A stretch of DNA of 61,776 bases from Candidatus Venteria ishoeyi (GCF_030378065.1 NZ_JAUCGJ010000026.1:1-61776), one strand, 5' to 3'. Shown: positions 1 through 9,400, numbered from the stretch's first letter. Program-made: numbers and translations. The notes: generated by a model not told the origin, from the letters alone.

Positions 1-63
1 GATGATAAATTTATTTTTCTAGCGGCTGGATTATGGAACTTCAATCTGGAATGTAGAGGGTAA
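1..63 (+). CDS. Transposase, C-terminal fragment (IS5-like)
   Basis: Frame 1 is open from the window edge and ends at a TAA at 61-63, giving only the last 20 residues (DDKFIFLAAGLWNF...). The 'AGLWNF' tail resembles the end of DDE transposases of the IS5 superfamily, but so short a piece cannot be assigned alone. Support comes from context: 46 bases after the stop lies a terminal repeat that recurs at 61630 in front of a clear transposase start. The body of the gene is outside the window. Confidence 0.5.
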   Translation, partial: DDKFIFLAAGLWNFNLECRG

Positions 64-125
64 TTCATAGGGTAAACGGGCATGGGGCGGGAGTTTTTTT
101 AATTTAGGTTATTTGGCAACATCTC
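1..125 (+). mobile_element. Right end of an IS5-like insertion sequence
   Basis: The sequence TTATTTGGCAACATCTC at 109-125 is the exact reverse complement of GAGATGTTGCCAAATAA, which starts the element at 61630. I read them as the right and left terminal inverted repeats of the same IS family. The element is followed by TCA, and the copy at 61630 is preceded by TTA. Both fit the TNA target duplication typical of the IS1031-type branch of IS5. The two copies lie in the same orientation at the two edges of the window. Confidence 0.6.
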
Positions 126-290
126 TCATGAAAAATACCGAAAACCATCATTTATACTCATAGTACCACTTATCTTGTCAAGACATTTTTAATGCGATTG
201 CCCTGCAGGTCGGAGGCACTGATATTGACCTGTGTCATAAAATGTGTCAGCAATTCAGCAAAATTGTGGTTATTCAATGTTAACTTCTTC

Positions 291-2450
291 TTAATAGATG
301 AAATCTTCTGGTGCTGTCGGCGTGCCATGTGGGGCTTTTTTAATGCCAAAACGCGATAGGACATCATTGTGAATGGCGCAATCCAATGGTAATAAGTCGG
401 TAGTCTGCAGAAAACGTCCGGTGGTAGGCAGCAGACTGCTGCTGCCATAACTATCCGGCGTATCGATCAATACCTGACCATCAATACCCAGGCGCGAAGA
501 AGCGTTGATTTGGCTGTTCTGGGAAGATAAAAAATGATCTGCTGCAATGCTGATATTACCACCATTACCGACATCTGCCTGGGCTTTAATTTGTCCCTGG
601 TTCAAAGCAGCAACGCGTGGCTGCTGAATATTGATATTACCACCATCACCACTGCCGCCAAACACGCTGGTATTAATTTCGGATTTATGCAGATACAGTT
701 GTTGATTGATGTCAAGCTGGATATTACCGCCCGTTGCCTGGCTTGCGCTGGTACTGATGTTAGTACCGATTTCCAGGCTCAACTTATTGGCCTGCACATG
801 AATTCTTCCTGCATTACCCGCAGGCACGTCATCAAAAAAAGAATGGGAACTTGCTGATAAATAACTGGGGAAAGCTTGTGTGTCCTGACTTTTTCCCGTT
901 AATCGAATACTATCAGCCTGTAGCTGGATGTTGCCGCCATGACCTGCGCCAAAGGTTGAAGTATTGATGCCCGCACCCGCAGCTAATTCTATGTGGCGTG
1001 CACTGACATTAATATCCCCTCCAGTACCTGCTTCTATGGTATCTCCTAAGGACATGGATGATAAGCTTGCCTGCCCCATATATTGCTCGCTTTCCAGGTA
1101 AACGGTATCGCTTGCCTGTAATTGAATCGTTCCACCAGAACCGCTCCCCATAATACTGCTGCTGCTGATAAAGCCTCCATCCAATACCTTGATATTTTGA
1201 GCTTGAACATGAATATTACCCGCTTTGCCTGTTGCAAAATTAGCTGTTAAAAAAGAGGCACTATGAGATAAGCGCATCTCTTTTTCCAGTTCAATCTCAA
1301 TATCGCCGCCTTTACCTTCTCCAATCGTGGTACTGCTCAGACTGATACCCTTGGCAATAGCCAGGTTTTCAGCACTGATATGGATGGGTGCGCCGGATGC
1401 AGATAATGTAGAAGCGGTAATACTGCTTGAATCAAGCTGAATATCACCTGCCCAAATATCGATCATGCCTGCGGGACTAACGCCTCTGTTTTCTGCGAAA
1501 ATATGCCCATTTGACATCAATAATTTATCTGTCTGTAAGCGTATCTTACTACTGGGTGTTCCACTGACATTCAACCATGCCCGTTCCAGGGTGAAACTGC
1601 CAGACGGCTGGACATGAGATGGTGCATCATTGCCCAGAATAATTTCTCCTGTGCCTTGTTGGGTTATTAAATTTAATTCCCCACCAGAAACTGCCAGTAT
1701 GGGTACAGGTAGAAAGTCTACGACTTGTTGTACAGTTTTTGTTTCCAGCTCATAAATCTCTGCTTGATGGTAACCACCCTGAGTCAACACAATATCACCT
1801 GCAATTAATGACAAGGCTTTTCCTGAATTTACCGCAAGTTGTGGGATATAACCCCTCCGGTATTGCAAACTTTCTTCTTTACTCAAGCGTATCGACCCCA
1901 GATCGCCGCCACCCCTGATTTCAATTGGTGCTGAATTTGTTCCCAAAAAACCAAACTTGTCGGTAGGACTTATTGACAGGCTACTGTTTGTTTGTAAGTC
2001 AGTATAAAATCTTGCCCCATCCTCCATTTGTAAATAATTAGCCGTGCTGGCATGAAAACTCCCGGACATATCCAGACTGGCGTGTTCTCCAAAAAAAATA
2101 CCACTGGGATTTAATAAGTAGGTATTTGCGCCGGGAATGCTGTTTTTAATCATACCGTTAATATTTGATGGGCTGCCGCCGGTAACGCGGGAAATCACGT
2201 TTTCGACATGTGCCGCACCGGAAAAAACGGCGGTTTCACCCTGGGCAAGATTAAATGTCTGAAAAGAATGAAATAAATGATTACCAACAGTTTTCCCTAA
2301 ATCCTGAGTAATGGCATAAGCCTGGGTTTCGTTGGATAAGGACAGTTTGTGGGCTGCTCCAAGTGTACCATCGCTAACTATCTCAGCCAGCGCCACAGAA
2401 GTGGAAAGCCAGTACAGGGTGCAATAATTAAATAAAGTTGTAACTTTCAT
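291..2450 (-). CDS. Filamentous-haemagglutinin (TPS domain) exoprotein
   Basis: This 719-residue protein is probably the secreted partner (TpsA) of a two-partner secretion system. Residues 1-22 form a signal peptide ending in VALA. Residues about 24-150 carry the conserved TPS secretion domain, including the N-terminal 'GGSPSNINGMI' and 'LLNPSGIFFGE' signatures. The rest is a run of Gly/Asn-rich repeats such as 'GGNIQLQA' and 'GGDINVSA', as expected for a right-handed beta-helix that ends up on or outside the cell surface. It is short for the family and has a compact C-terminus with one Cys and no obvious toxin domain. No TpsB outer-membrane pore gene lies nearby, so the transporter must be elsewhere. 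Two palindromes upstream (2502-2561) may control it. The family is certain; the role (adhesion, filament sheath) is not. Confidence 0.88.
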   Translation of the reverse strand: MKVTTLFNYCTLYWLSTSVALAEIVSDGTLGAAHKLSLSNETQAYAITQDLGKTVGNHLFHSFQTFNLAQGETAVFSGAAHVENVISRVTGGSPSNINGMIKNSIPGANTYLLNPSGIFFGEHASLDMSGSFHASTANYLQMEDGARFYTDLQTNSSLSISPTDKFGFLGTNSAPIEIRGGGDLGSIRLSKEESLQYRRGYIPQLAVNSGKALSLIAGDIVLTQGGYHQAEIYELETKTVQQVVDFLPVPILAVSGGELNLITQQGTGEIILGNDAPSHVQPSGSFTLERAWLNVSGTPSSKIRLQTDKLLMSNGHIFAENRGVSPAGMIDIWAGDIQLDSSSITASTLSASGAPIHISAENLAIAKGISLSSTTIGEGKGGDIEIELEKEMRLSHSASFLTANFATGKAGNIHVQAQNIKVLDGGFISSSSIMGSGSGGTIQLQASDTVYLESEQYMGQASLSSMSLGDTIEAGTGGDINVSARHIELAAGAGINTSTFGAGHGGNIQLQADSIRLTGKSQDTQAFPSYLSASSHSFFDDVPAGNAGRIHVQANKLSLEIGTNISTSASQATGGNIQLDINQQLYLHKSEINTSVFGGSGDGGNINIQQPRVAALNQGQIKAQADVGNGGNISIAADHFLSSQNSQINASSRLGIDGQVLIDTPDSYGSSSLLPTTGRFLQTTDLLPLDCAIHNDVLSRFGIKKAPHGTPTAPEDFIY

Positions 2451-2501
2451 GTATCCATTTTAACGTAAACCCAATAGAAACGTCACCCTGTTGCATGAGG
2501 C

Positions 2502-2561
2502 GTTACTTTCATGTAACAAAGTTAGCTGAAAAAACCTTGCAGTTGTTACTTGATATGTAAC
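2502..2561. promoter_or_regulatory. Paired GTTAC-GTAAC palindromes, possible operator
   Basis: GTTACTTTCATGTAAC (2502-2517) and GTTACTTGATATGTAAC (2545-2561) share the same arms and differ only in the centre. They start 43 bases apart, about four helical turns, and lie 52-111 bases upstream of the TPS gene start on the minus strand. Two matched dyads on one face of the helix look like binding sites for a dimeric regulator. The regulator is unknown. Confidence 0.4.
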
Positions 2562-2680
2562 AGGCGGTTCGGGCTAAACTGACAGGCAAATATTTGTCAC
2601 TTGCCAGCATCGCTTGGCACCGACAATTTTATCAACCACCTGAACAGCGTCCGAGGTTTTTATCATGCCCACAACAATAA

Positions 2681-2791
2681 CTAGTACAGTAACTGGTAAA
2701 AACAAATAATAACTTCAGGACTGGCAGTCCTTAAAGGACTGCCAGTCCTACGCTCAAAGTTATTATGTAAACTTAGTGTTCGCTGTACTAG
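2681..2791. repeat. 111-base palindromic element (MITE-like)
   Basis: The ends are CTAGTACAG (2681-2689) and its exact complement CTGTACTAG (2783-2791). Inside are a second pair, AATAACTT/AAGTTATT (about 2707 and 2757), and a perfect 15-base pair, AGGACTGGCAGTCCT (2717-2731) against its complement at 2735-2749. Each inner arm is itself nearly palindromic. The nested design and lack of coding potential suggest a small non-autonomous transposable element or a structured RNA. I saw no second copy in the window. Confidence 0.55.
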
Positions 2792-2809
2792 GAAGCTGTC
2801 CGAGGATTA

Positions 2810-2845
2810 AAAAATACTGTCTCTTGTAAAGAGGCAGTATTTTTT
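2810..2845. terminator. Hairpin with A/T-rich flanks ahead of the RT remnant
   Basis: A 16-base stem (AAAAATACTGTCTCTT against AAGAGGCAGTATTTTT) with a three-base loop and one mismatch. With its A-run and T-run it could act as a bidirectional intrinsic terminator. It sits 50 bases before the reverse transcriptase start and could instead belong to an RNA associated with that gene. Confidence 0.5.
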
Positions 2846-2895
2846 ATCTGTTATAAGCAACAAAAACACCCTCCATTAAGACAGAAGGCAATATA

Positions 2896-3812
2896 ATGAA
2901 ATACTCATCACCTCAGATGTGGGGGAAAACCTCAAAAACAGGTTTTCAATCCACTGCAAGTCCTCATCTTCAAGCAGACTTAAAAACCTCTGCTCCACTG
3001 CTGACACAAACCCTCAGTGATAATAATTTAGATGTGGCACTAGCATGGTTATGCGACAGTGCGCAAGCGCAAGAACATAGCAATGTGCAGGATTACAGCC
3101 GCGACTGGGCTACCCACAAAGTACATTTGCAAGCACGTATACAAGCGGGTGAATTCCAATTCCAAACTGTGCATGAAGTTGAAATTCTGAGCAATGGCAA
3201 AAGTGAAATCCACGAATTGCGCTGTGCTGAAGACCGCTTATTGATTCGCGCCATTGCGCAAGTTTTACAACCTGTGTTTGCCGAACACATTGCACCTAAA
3301 TGTATACATTTAGCCGGTGGTACACAACAGGCAGTTGAAGCGTTCCACGCACAAATTAAAGCCAAGGCTTTAGAGATGAAATTGGATATCAAAAGCTATT
3401 ATGCCCACCTTGACCATTTTATTCTGCGCAGCCAGTTCAGCACCTTGTTAGTACAGGAAACCGAGCTACAGCGCCTGCTGTGGCAATTCATGCAACGCAC
3501 CGTAGAACGTGACGGTCATTATCGTAATATTAAGCAGGGGGTTCCCTTGGAAACTGCCTTATCCCCCCTGTTCGGTGCGCTCTATTTCAGCCCCTTACAC
3601 CACTTGTTTAGGAGTGAGGATGAAATAAATGCAGAAACTGGGCGCAGGATTTTTATTCATTTTCAAGGCGTGAAAACAGGCGCATAGCAAGCTATGTAAC
3701 TGTTTTCACAACGCAGAAAATGGAGGAAAAGACCAGCCAAGTTGCTGAAGTTATAAAATTCTCACTCCTTAATGATGATAACAGGCATTTTTATCACCGT
3801 TACGTGGATTGA
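2896..3812 (+). pseudogene. Reverse transcriptase (group II-like), interrupted and truncated
   Basis: The first 238 codons read as a retroelement-type reverse transcriptase. 'AEDRLLIRAI' (111-120) matches the entry region of the fold, 'DIKSYYAHLDH' (164-174) carries the motif-A Asp, and 'QGVPLETALSPLFGALY' (214-230) is the next conserved block. At 3611 a 158-base mobile element breaks the gene after 'LHHLF'. Removing the element and one TTA copy restores the frame as NDDNRHFYHRYVD, the expected F-Y-x-R-Y-x-D(D) catalytic block. A TGA at 3810 then replaces the second Asp and nothing of the thumb follows. The gene is therefore dead twice over: by insertion and by loss of its 3' part. The family is confident from the motifs; its exact class (intron, retron, other) is not resolved. 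Confidence 0.8.
3611..3768 (+). mobile_element. Small non-autonomous element, copy 1 (in RT gene)
   Basis: 158 bases with terminal repeats GGAGTGAG / CTCACTCC, flanked by direct TTA repeats (3608-3610 and 3769-3771) that behave as a target duplication. An internal hairpin (GAAAACAG...CTGTTTTC with CATAGC/GCTATG, about 3672-3707) adds structure. It encodes nothing. A second full copy lies at 10981-11150 and a fragment at 60302-60339. The TNA-type target matches the IS5-like elements at the window edges, which may supply the transposase. Confidence 0.8.
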
Positions 3813-3866
3813 TTCCTGTTTTTGTTCTATCATTAGGAATCTTTAGCAAAAAACATTATTTAGCTC

Positions 3867-5555
3867 ATGGATTACCAGATTCAAGGCGGAAATAAAGTCA
3901 CCCTGAAAGATCGGGATTTTATCGCGCAAGGCGGTGAAGCCAGTTTGTATGCCAAAGGCAATCAGGTATTTAAAATTTACACCGATCCCAAGGCAATGAT
4001 TCCACCCACCAAAATCCAGGAACTGGCTTGCCTGGATCGCAGCAATATTATTCGTCCCCAGGCGGTGTTATTGGATCAGCGGCAAAATCCGGTGGGTTTT
4101 AGCATGCAGCGCATCAAACAAAACGTGGCTCTGGCGCGTTTGTTTACCAATGATTATCAACGCAAGCAGGGATTGGATACCCAACATATCATCGCCTTGC
4201 TGGAGCAGATGCAGGAAACCATTGCTTTTATTCACAGCCAGCAGTGCCTGTTGGTGGATGGCAATGAAATGAATTATCTGGTGGACAGCAAATCCCATAA
4301 AAAAGTCTATTTTATTGATGTCGATTCCTGGCAAACACCCAGTTTTCCAGCAACCGCCATTTTACCCACCATACGTGATTATCACAGTTCACAGTTTTCG
4401 CCGTTGACTGACTGGTTTGCATTTGCGGTCATCAGTTGTCAGTTGTTTTTAGGTATACATCCGTATAAAGGTAGACATCCTGATTTTAAGAAACATGATT
4501 TAAGCGGGCGTATGCAGAACAATGTATCCATTTTTAATTCAGAGGTGTCTTTGCCTGCGGCGGTGCGTGATTTCAGCCTGATTCCCACACCCTGGCATGA
4601 CTGGCTACATGCCGTGCTGGAACAGGGACAGCGTAGCGCGCCACCCAGTGCGGGGGTTCCTGCTGCCTCCTCCATGCGCCCGGTTGTGCGTCCAAAAACC
4701 GTACACGGCAGTAATAACTTTATTATCACCCGTCTGGCTGAATATGACAGTCCCATTCGCGCAGTTTATGGGCGTAATGGGCAACGGGTGGTGGTTACTG
4801 CGGATAAATTGTATCTGGAAAATGCAGCCCATGCCTTGCCGCATCCCGCTGCACGTTTAATTGTTACCCCACAAAATCTGACACCTGTTTTTGCCTGGGT
4901 TGAGCAACAACAGCTTAAGCTGTTAAATGCCCATACCCAGGATATGCTGAATATCAGCTTGCAGGCTGCTCAGGTGCTGGTGGAAGATAATCAGTTATTT
5001 GTGATTTATCAGGAGCGGTGCACTGCCATACGTTTTCATGAGCTAGGCGGGAAGTGTCTGGCGGCTCCCGGTGCAAGCTGGCAGATTATGCCCCATGCCA
5101 CGCAGGTACTGGATGGTTTGTTATATCAGAATATTTTAGGGCAGCCGTGGCTGTTATTACCTTGGAAAAGTCAGTCCTGTGCCGTATTAGCCGTGCCGGA
5201 GTTGCGCGATTATCGTATTATGAGCGGACGTTACAGTCAGGGTATTGCCATGTTGACGGCTTATCGGCAAGGTCGTTATGATCGTTTCTGTTTTTGGTTT
5301 AATCCTGACCACAGCCAGTATCAACTGGAAAAAACTGAAAATATTGAGGCTGACAGCCATCATTTCATCTGTCTGCCCAGTGGCGTGGCTTTGCATTTAG
5401 TTGAGGATGGTGTTTTGTCCTTGTTCCACCGTGAACAAAGTCTCAGTAAACAAATTTTAGATCCCGTATTAACCACAAAAATGCAGCTTGCCAATAATGG
5501 CAGTATGGTATTGTTCTCTACAGAAAATGTACTTTATCAATTGAAAATGCAATGA
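3867..5555 (+). CDS. Protein kinase-like protein with C-terminal beta-rich domain
   Basis: This 562-residue cytosolic protein has a eukaryotic-like kinase fold in residues about 1-250. It shows a glycine-rich loop 'IAQGGEASLY' (19-28), the ATP-binding Lys in 'VFKIY' (K36), a catalytic-loop equivalent 'DGNEMNYLV' (D131, N136) and a metal-binding 'DVD' (151-153) instead of DFG. 'TDWFAFAV...GIHPYKG' follows. A Pro/Ala linker (about 250-275) leads to a 290-residue stretch with strand-like periodicity that could be a beta-propeller; that is a guess. There is no signal peptide. The stop overlaps the start of the NrtR-like gene by four bases (ATGA), so the two are probably translated together. Substrate and trigger are unknown. 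The HRD motif is degenerate, so activity is not guaranteed. Confidence 0.75.
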   Translation: MDYQIQGGNKVTLKDRDFIAQGGEASLYAKGNQVFKIYTDPKAMIPPTKIQELACLDRSNIIRPQAVLLDQRQNPVGFSMQRIKQNVALARLFTNDYQRKQGLDTQHIIALLEQMQETIAFIHSQQCLLVDGNEMNYLVDSKSHKKVYFIDVDSWQTPSFPATAILPTIRDYHSSQFSPLTDWFAFAVISCQLFLGIHPYKGRHPDFKKHDLSGRMQNNVSIFNSEVSLPAAVRDFSLIPTPWHDWLHAVLEQGQRSAPPSAGVPAASSMRPVVRPKTVHGSNNFIITRLAEYDSPIRAVYGRNGQRVVVTADKLYLENAAHALPHPAARLIVTPQNLTPVFAWVEQQQLKLLNAHTQDMLNISLQAAQVLVEDNQLFVIYQERCTAIRFHELGGKCLAAPGASWQIMPHATQVLDGLLYQNILGQPWLLLPWKSQSCAVLAVPELRDYRIMSGRYSQGIAMLTAYRQGRYDRFCFWFNPDHSQYQLEKTENIEADSHHFICLPSGVALHLVEDGVLSLFHREQSLSKQILDPVLTTKMQLANNGSMVLFSTENVLYQLKMQ

Positions 5556-6298
5556 CAGCAATCAAAGACAGCCGCCCAGCGGGGCTGGCGCATTATAAAA
5601 AACCCACGGTGATGGTGGATATTGTGATATTCACCATCGCAGATGATACTTTGAAAGTATTATTGATTAAACGCGGCATTCCTCCTTTTAAGGGACATTA
5701 TGCATTACCCGGTGGCGCAGTGCGGGTGGATACCGATATGAATCTGGAAGCCGCCGCGCAGCGGGAGCTGGAGGAGGAAACCGGAGTTGAGAATAATTAT
5801 CTGGAGCAGTTATATACCTATGGCGGCATAGATAGAGATCCGCGTGATTGGACGGTCAGTGTGGCTTATTTTGCCCTGGTCGCGAAACAGGATGTGCAAT
5901 TAAAAGCAGGGACCGATGCCGCAGAAGCTCATTGGCATAGCATTCAGGGTAACCGGGTGGAGTTGCCGCTGGCATTTGACCATGCCCCCATATTGCAAGA
6001 TGCCATAGAACGTTTGCGTGCCAAACTGGATTATACGGATATTGCAGTACATCTGTTGCCCGAAGAATTTACCTTAAGTGAATTTCAGCGCGTGTATGAA
6101 ATTATCATGCAGGAAAAGTTAAATAAAAGCTCATTTAGAAAACGCGTGAGTCGGGCTGAAATTGTGCAGCCTATTGCGGGAAAAATGCGCACAGGTTCCA
6201 ACCGCCCTGCACAGCTTTATCGTTTTACGGAAAATAAAACAGATCGTATGTTTTTTCCGCGCAGCATAGTCTGGGCGGAACGGGGGAAGCATGAATAA
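5552..6298 (+). CDS. nrtR: Nudix-related transcriptional regulator, NrtR family
   Basis: The 248-residue protein has an N-terminal Nudix domain (about 18-150) with a box ending 'RELEEETGV' (71-79). The upstream Glu of the classical box is replaced, as is common in NrtR proteins that bind rather than cleave ADP-ribose compounds. A winged-helix domain (about 160-245) would bind DNA. Known NrtR proteins repress NAD-synthesis or sugar genes and are released by ADP-ribose. Here no NAD gene is adjacent; the partner is the kinase-like gene, whose stop overlaps this start. The pair could sense ADP-ribose or NAD status, which is inference. A REP-like element begins just after the stop codon. Confidence 0.85.
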   Translation: MTAIKDSRPAGLAHYKKPTVMVDIVIFTIADDTLKVLLIKRGIPPFKGHYALPGGAVRVDTDMNLEAAAQRELEEETGVENNYLEQLYTYGGIDRDPRDWTVSVAYFALVAKQDVQLKAGTDAAEAHWHSIQGNRVELPLAFDHAPILQDAIERLRAKLDYTDIAVHLLPEEFTLSEFQRVYEIIMQEKLNKSSFRKRVSRAEIVQPIAGKMRTGSNRPAQLYRFTENKTDRMFFPRSIVWAERGKHE

Positions 6299-6300
6299 GC

Positions 6301-6370
6301 TGAATTCGACGTAAGCTTCTTTCAACGCTAAACGCATTAAAAACCGCTTCCGTCTCATGCTAAGTTATTG
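6301..6370 (+). repeat. REP-like 3'-end element, copy 1
   Basis: About 70 bases starting TGAATTCGACGTAAGC and containing CTCATGCT near the end. It lies two bases after the nrtR stop. Two relatives occur at 28489-28558 (same strand) and about 22036-22104 (opposite strand), each directly after a stop codon and in the sense direction of the gene. A 15-base direct repeat TGAATAAGCTGAATT brackets the region (6292-6306 and 6428-6442). Confidence 0.6.
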
Positions 6371-6454
6371 ATAGTACGCACTGGATTTTATGAGTTTTTG
6401 CTAAAAAACCTTATGTCAGGTTCAGCTTGAATAAGCTGAATTGAACTCAAATTA

Positions 6455-9400
6455 TTAATTCAGTTTTTCTTCAGACGTTAAAATTTGTGTGCACAGTATA
6501 TAAATAGGCTCATAATCATATACTTTTGTCAGTATTTCAAGGCGCTTTGCAATATCAGGATTTATTTCCCTGATTTGAGCAACAATATTATCGATTTGTT
6601 CTGCCTCCAGCGTTAATATTGCTTCATACAATAAATTTAACAGCGCCTTCGATAATTTTTTCAGGTCATCTACAGACAGTGCCGCAGTCTTTTGTGGAGG
6701 ATACGTTACTGCTTCTTGCGCATAGATATAACTCACCCCTAAATATTTATTCATCAATTCAAATACTTGAGGTATCAGGAAAGGTTTAGCGAGTATATCG
6801 TCACAACCCTCAAGCAGCACCTTGTTACGTTCTTTCTGAAAGACATTGGCTGTCAAGGCAACGATTTTAACCTGCTCACCACCAGACAAAGCACGAATTT
6901 TGGCTGTGGCAGCATAACCATCCATAACCGGCATTTGGATATCCAACCAGATAAAATGAGGTTGCCAAGTTTGGAATAATCTCACTGCATCCTCTCCGTT
7001 GACACCGGTTTTCACCTCAAACCCCACCTCAGTCAACACATTTTTGAGCAGGGTGCAACTATCCTGATCATCATCAACCACTAAAATCCGCCAGGCCTGC
7101 TGCCTGGGTTGTAAACCAAGCACTGACATAGCTTTATTTTTTTGGGTAATTTCCGCTGCTGTCTCCGGCACGTCCACGGCAATCAGGAAGCTGAAATACG
7201 TCCCTTCACCCAAGGTGCTTGTCACGCGCATCTCACCCCCAAGAAGCTCGACAAATTTACGGGAAATGGTCAAACCAAGGCCGGTGCCTTTCTGACCGGG
7301 CATATCCGGGGCAGCCTGTACAAAAGGTTTAAAAATATCATCCAACTTGCCTTTTGCAATCCCTTTGCCCGTGTCTTGCACCGCTACCTGTAAATACCAC
7401 TGCTCTGTTTCATATGCGGGTGGCAAAAGGCCTGCACGTAAATCAATGTTTCCCTGCGGGGTAAATTTAATGGCATTACCCAATAGATTGCTGATGATTT
7501 GGCGCAGCTTGCCGGGATCCGTTTTAATATGATGGCTCATATTGTCTTCTAACATCAGTTTAATGGAAATATTCTTAGACTGGGCACGGATACGGAACAT
7601 TTCCGTCATGTCTTGCAGCAATTGTTTGACATCAAATATTTCCAGATGTAACTCAATTTTGTTGGCTTCGATTTTGGATAGATCCAATACATCATTGATC
7701 ATCGCCAGCAGATGTTCACCGGCATGGTTGATGATGTCCAGACTTTCTTTTTGCTTGAGCGTCGTATCGGGCGCATTGACCATCAATTGGGAAAATCCCA
7801 AAATGGCATTAAGCGGGGTACGCAGTTCGTGTGACATGTTGGCAAGAAACAAACTCTTGGCACGATTGGCGCTTTCTGCGATTTCTTTCGCCTGCACCAG
7901 TGCGTGATTGGTGAGTTCCAGTTCTTCTGTGCGTTCTGCCACGCGCTGTTCAAGTTTTTCCTTGGCTTCTTGTAATGCCTGTTCGGCTTTAACCTGCTCG
8001 GTAATATCCTGGGCAATACCGCTGATAATAACCTCTTTACCCCTGCTTTCCCGCCCGATAGCACGATCATGCAGCCAGTGCCAGTCACCATGACGATCCT
8101 TAATCCGGTATTTGATTGCAAATGAATGACCCTTGATGGATTCTGCAATAGCTGCATCCACTTTGATGATATCTTCAGGATGGATAGCATCATGCCAAAT
8201 CATTGGATTATTCATAATCTCAGTTGGTGTATAACCTAAGCTTGTAGCCACACGTGGTGACCAGTAGAGCGATCCTTGAGTATTGGAAAACTGGTAGACC
8301 ATGTCACTCATATTTTCTACCAGTTCCCGAAAGCGTTTTTCACTCAGTCGCAAGGAGCGTTCTGCCTGGAGGCGCTCGGTAATATCCTGACCGATGGCTA
8401 AAAGTCCCACCACCTTGCCCCCTGTATCCTTGAGAGTCTGATCCCACCACTCAATTTCAACTTCCTTACCTTCCTTGGTCACTATGGGGTTGACATTGCC
8501 TTTGGTCTGAATTTCACCAATAGCATTAAGAAATATATTTCGTATTTGTTCCTGATCAGATTCAGGCAAAAAAGTCCTGAACCAGTCTTTGCCCTGGACT
8601 TCCTCCAGACAATAGCCGGAAATATTCTCCATATATGAATTAAAGCGTATGATCCGGCCTTTTGTATCAATCAATAAAACAATGGCTGGGGCTGTATTGA
8701 TTACACTTTCTGCAAAATTACGCTCGGCCCGTAAGGCTTCCTCCATCTCTTTGTGTATGCTGACATTCCTGAAACTAACCACTGCACCGATGATCTGTTG
8801 CTCATGCTTAATCTGTCTGGCATGAACCCAAACGGGAAAGCAGCTACCGTCAACACGGGTGAAAATCTGATCTTCCCGACTAACCCAATCATTATGCAAG
8901 GTTTGATGAACGGGACAGTCTTTTTTTAGCAAAGGCTGTCCATTGGCATCAAAATGGTGTATCAGCTTGTGCATGTCACGACCCAGCACCTCGGCGGTAT
9001 CACGATACCCCAACATTTCCAGGGCTGCCGGATTAATAAAAGTACAAAGCCCTTTTTCATCAATACCGTAAATACCTTCTCCCACGGTATTCAAAATCAG
9101 GCGCTGGCGTGCTTCCACTTCAGCAAGCTGGTGTTTGCTATCGCGTAGTGCTTGTTCTGCCTGCTTGCGTTCGCTAATATCATCAATAACACCATCCAGG
9201 TAACGAGTATTACTCTGCTCATTCAGAACACTCACACCTTTTTCATGCACCCAACGGATAGTTTGATCGGCATGGATGATTCGGTATTCAATCGTGAAAG
9301 GCCTTTGTTCCGCGACACTTTGCAAAACACGCTCTTCCACCATGCCAACATCATCAGGATGAATAACCGAGGCATAGGAGCGTACCTGGTTGGCAATGAA

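Larger units (their letters stand above)
2451..2895. other. Gene-free spacer rich in palindromes
   Basis: This 445-base gap separates the divergent TPS gene and the reverse transcriptase remnant. It holds two operator-like palindromes, a 111-base palindromic element and a strong hairpin, each listed separately. I see no protein-coding frame here. Confidence 0.6.

Noticed and set aside
170-448. 92-codon minus-strand frame overlapping the TPS gene end
   Set aside because: Most of it is antisense-frame overlap with the exoprotein gene. The free tail (NNHNFAELLTHFMTQV...) looks somewhat coding-like but has no ribosome site and no match I can name.
3611-3687. C-terminal 25 residues of the RT reading frame as real protein
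   Set aside because: They are encoded by the inserted element; the same bases recur in non-coding positions at 11075-11150 and 60302-60339.
7783-8193. 136-codon frame inside the hybrid kinase
   Set aside because: It is a shifted frame on the same strand as a fully conserved kinase; its peptide has no domain features.
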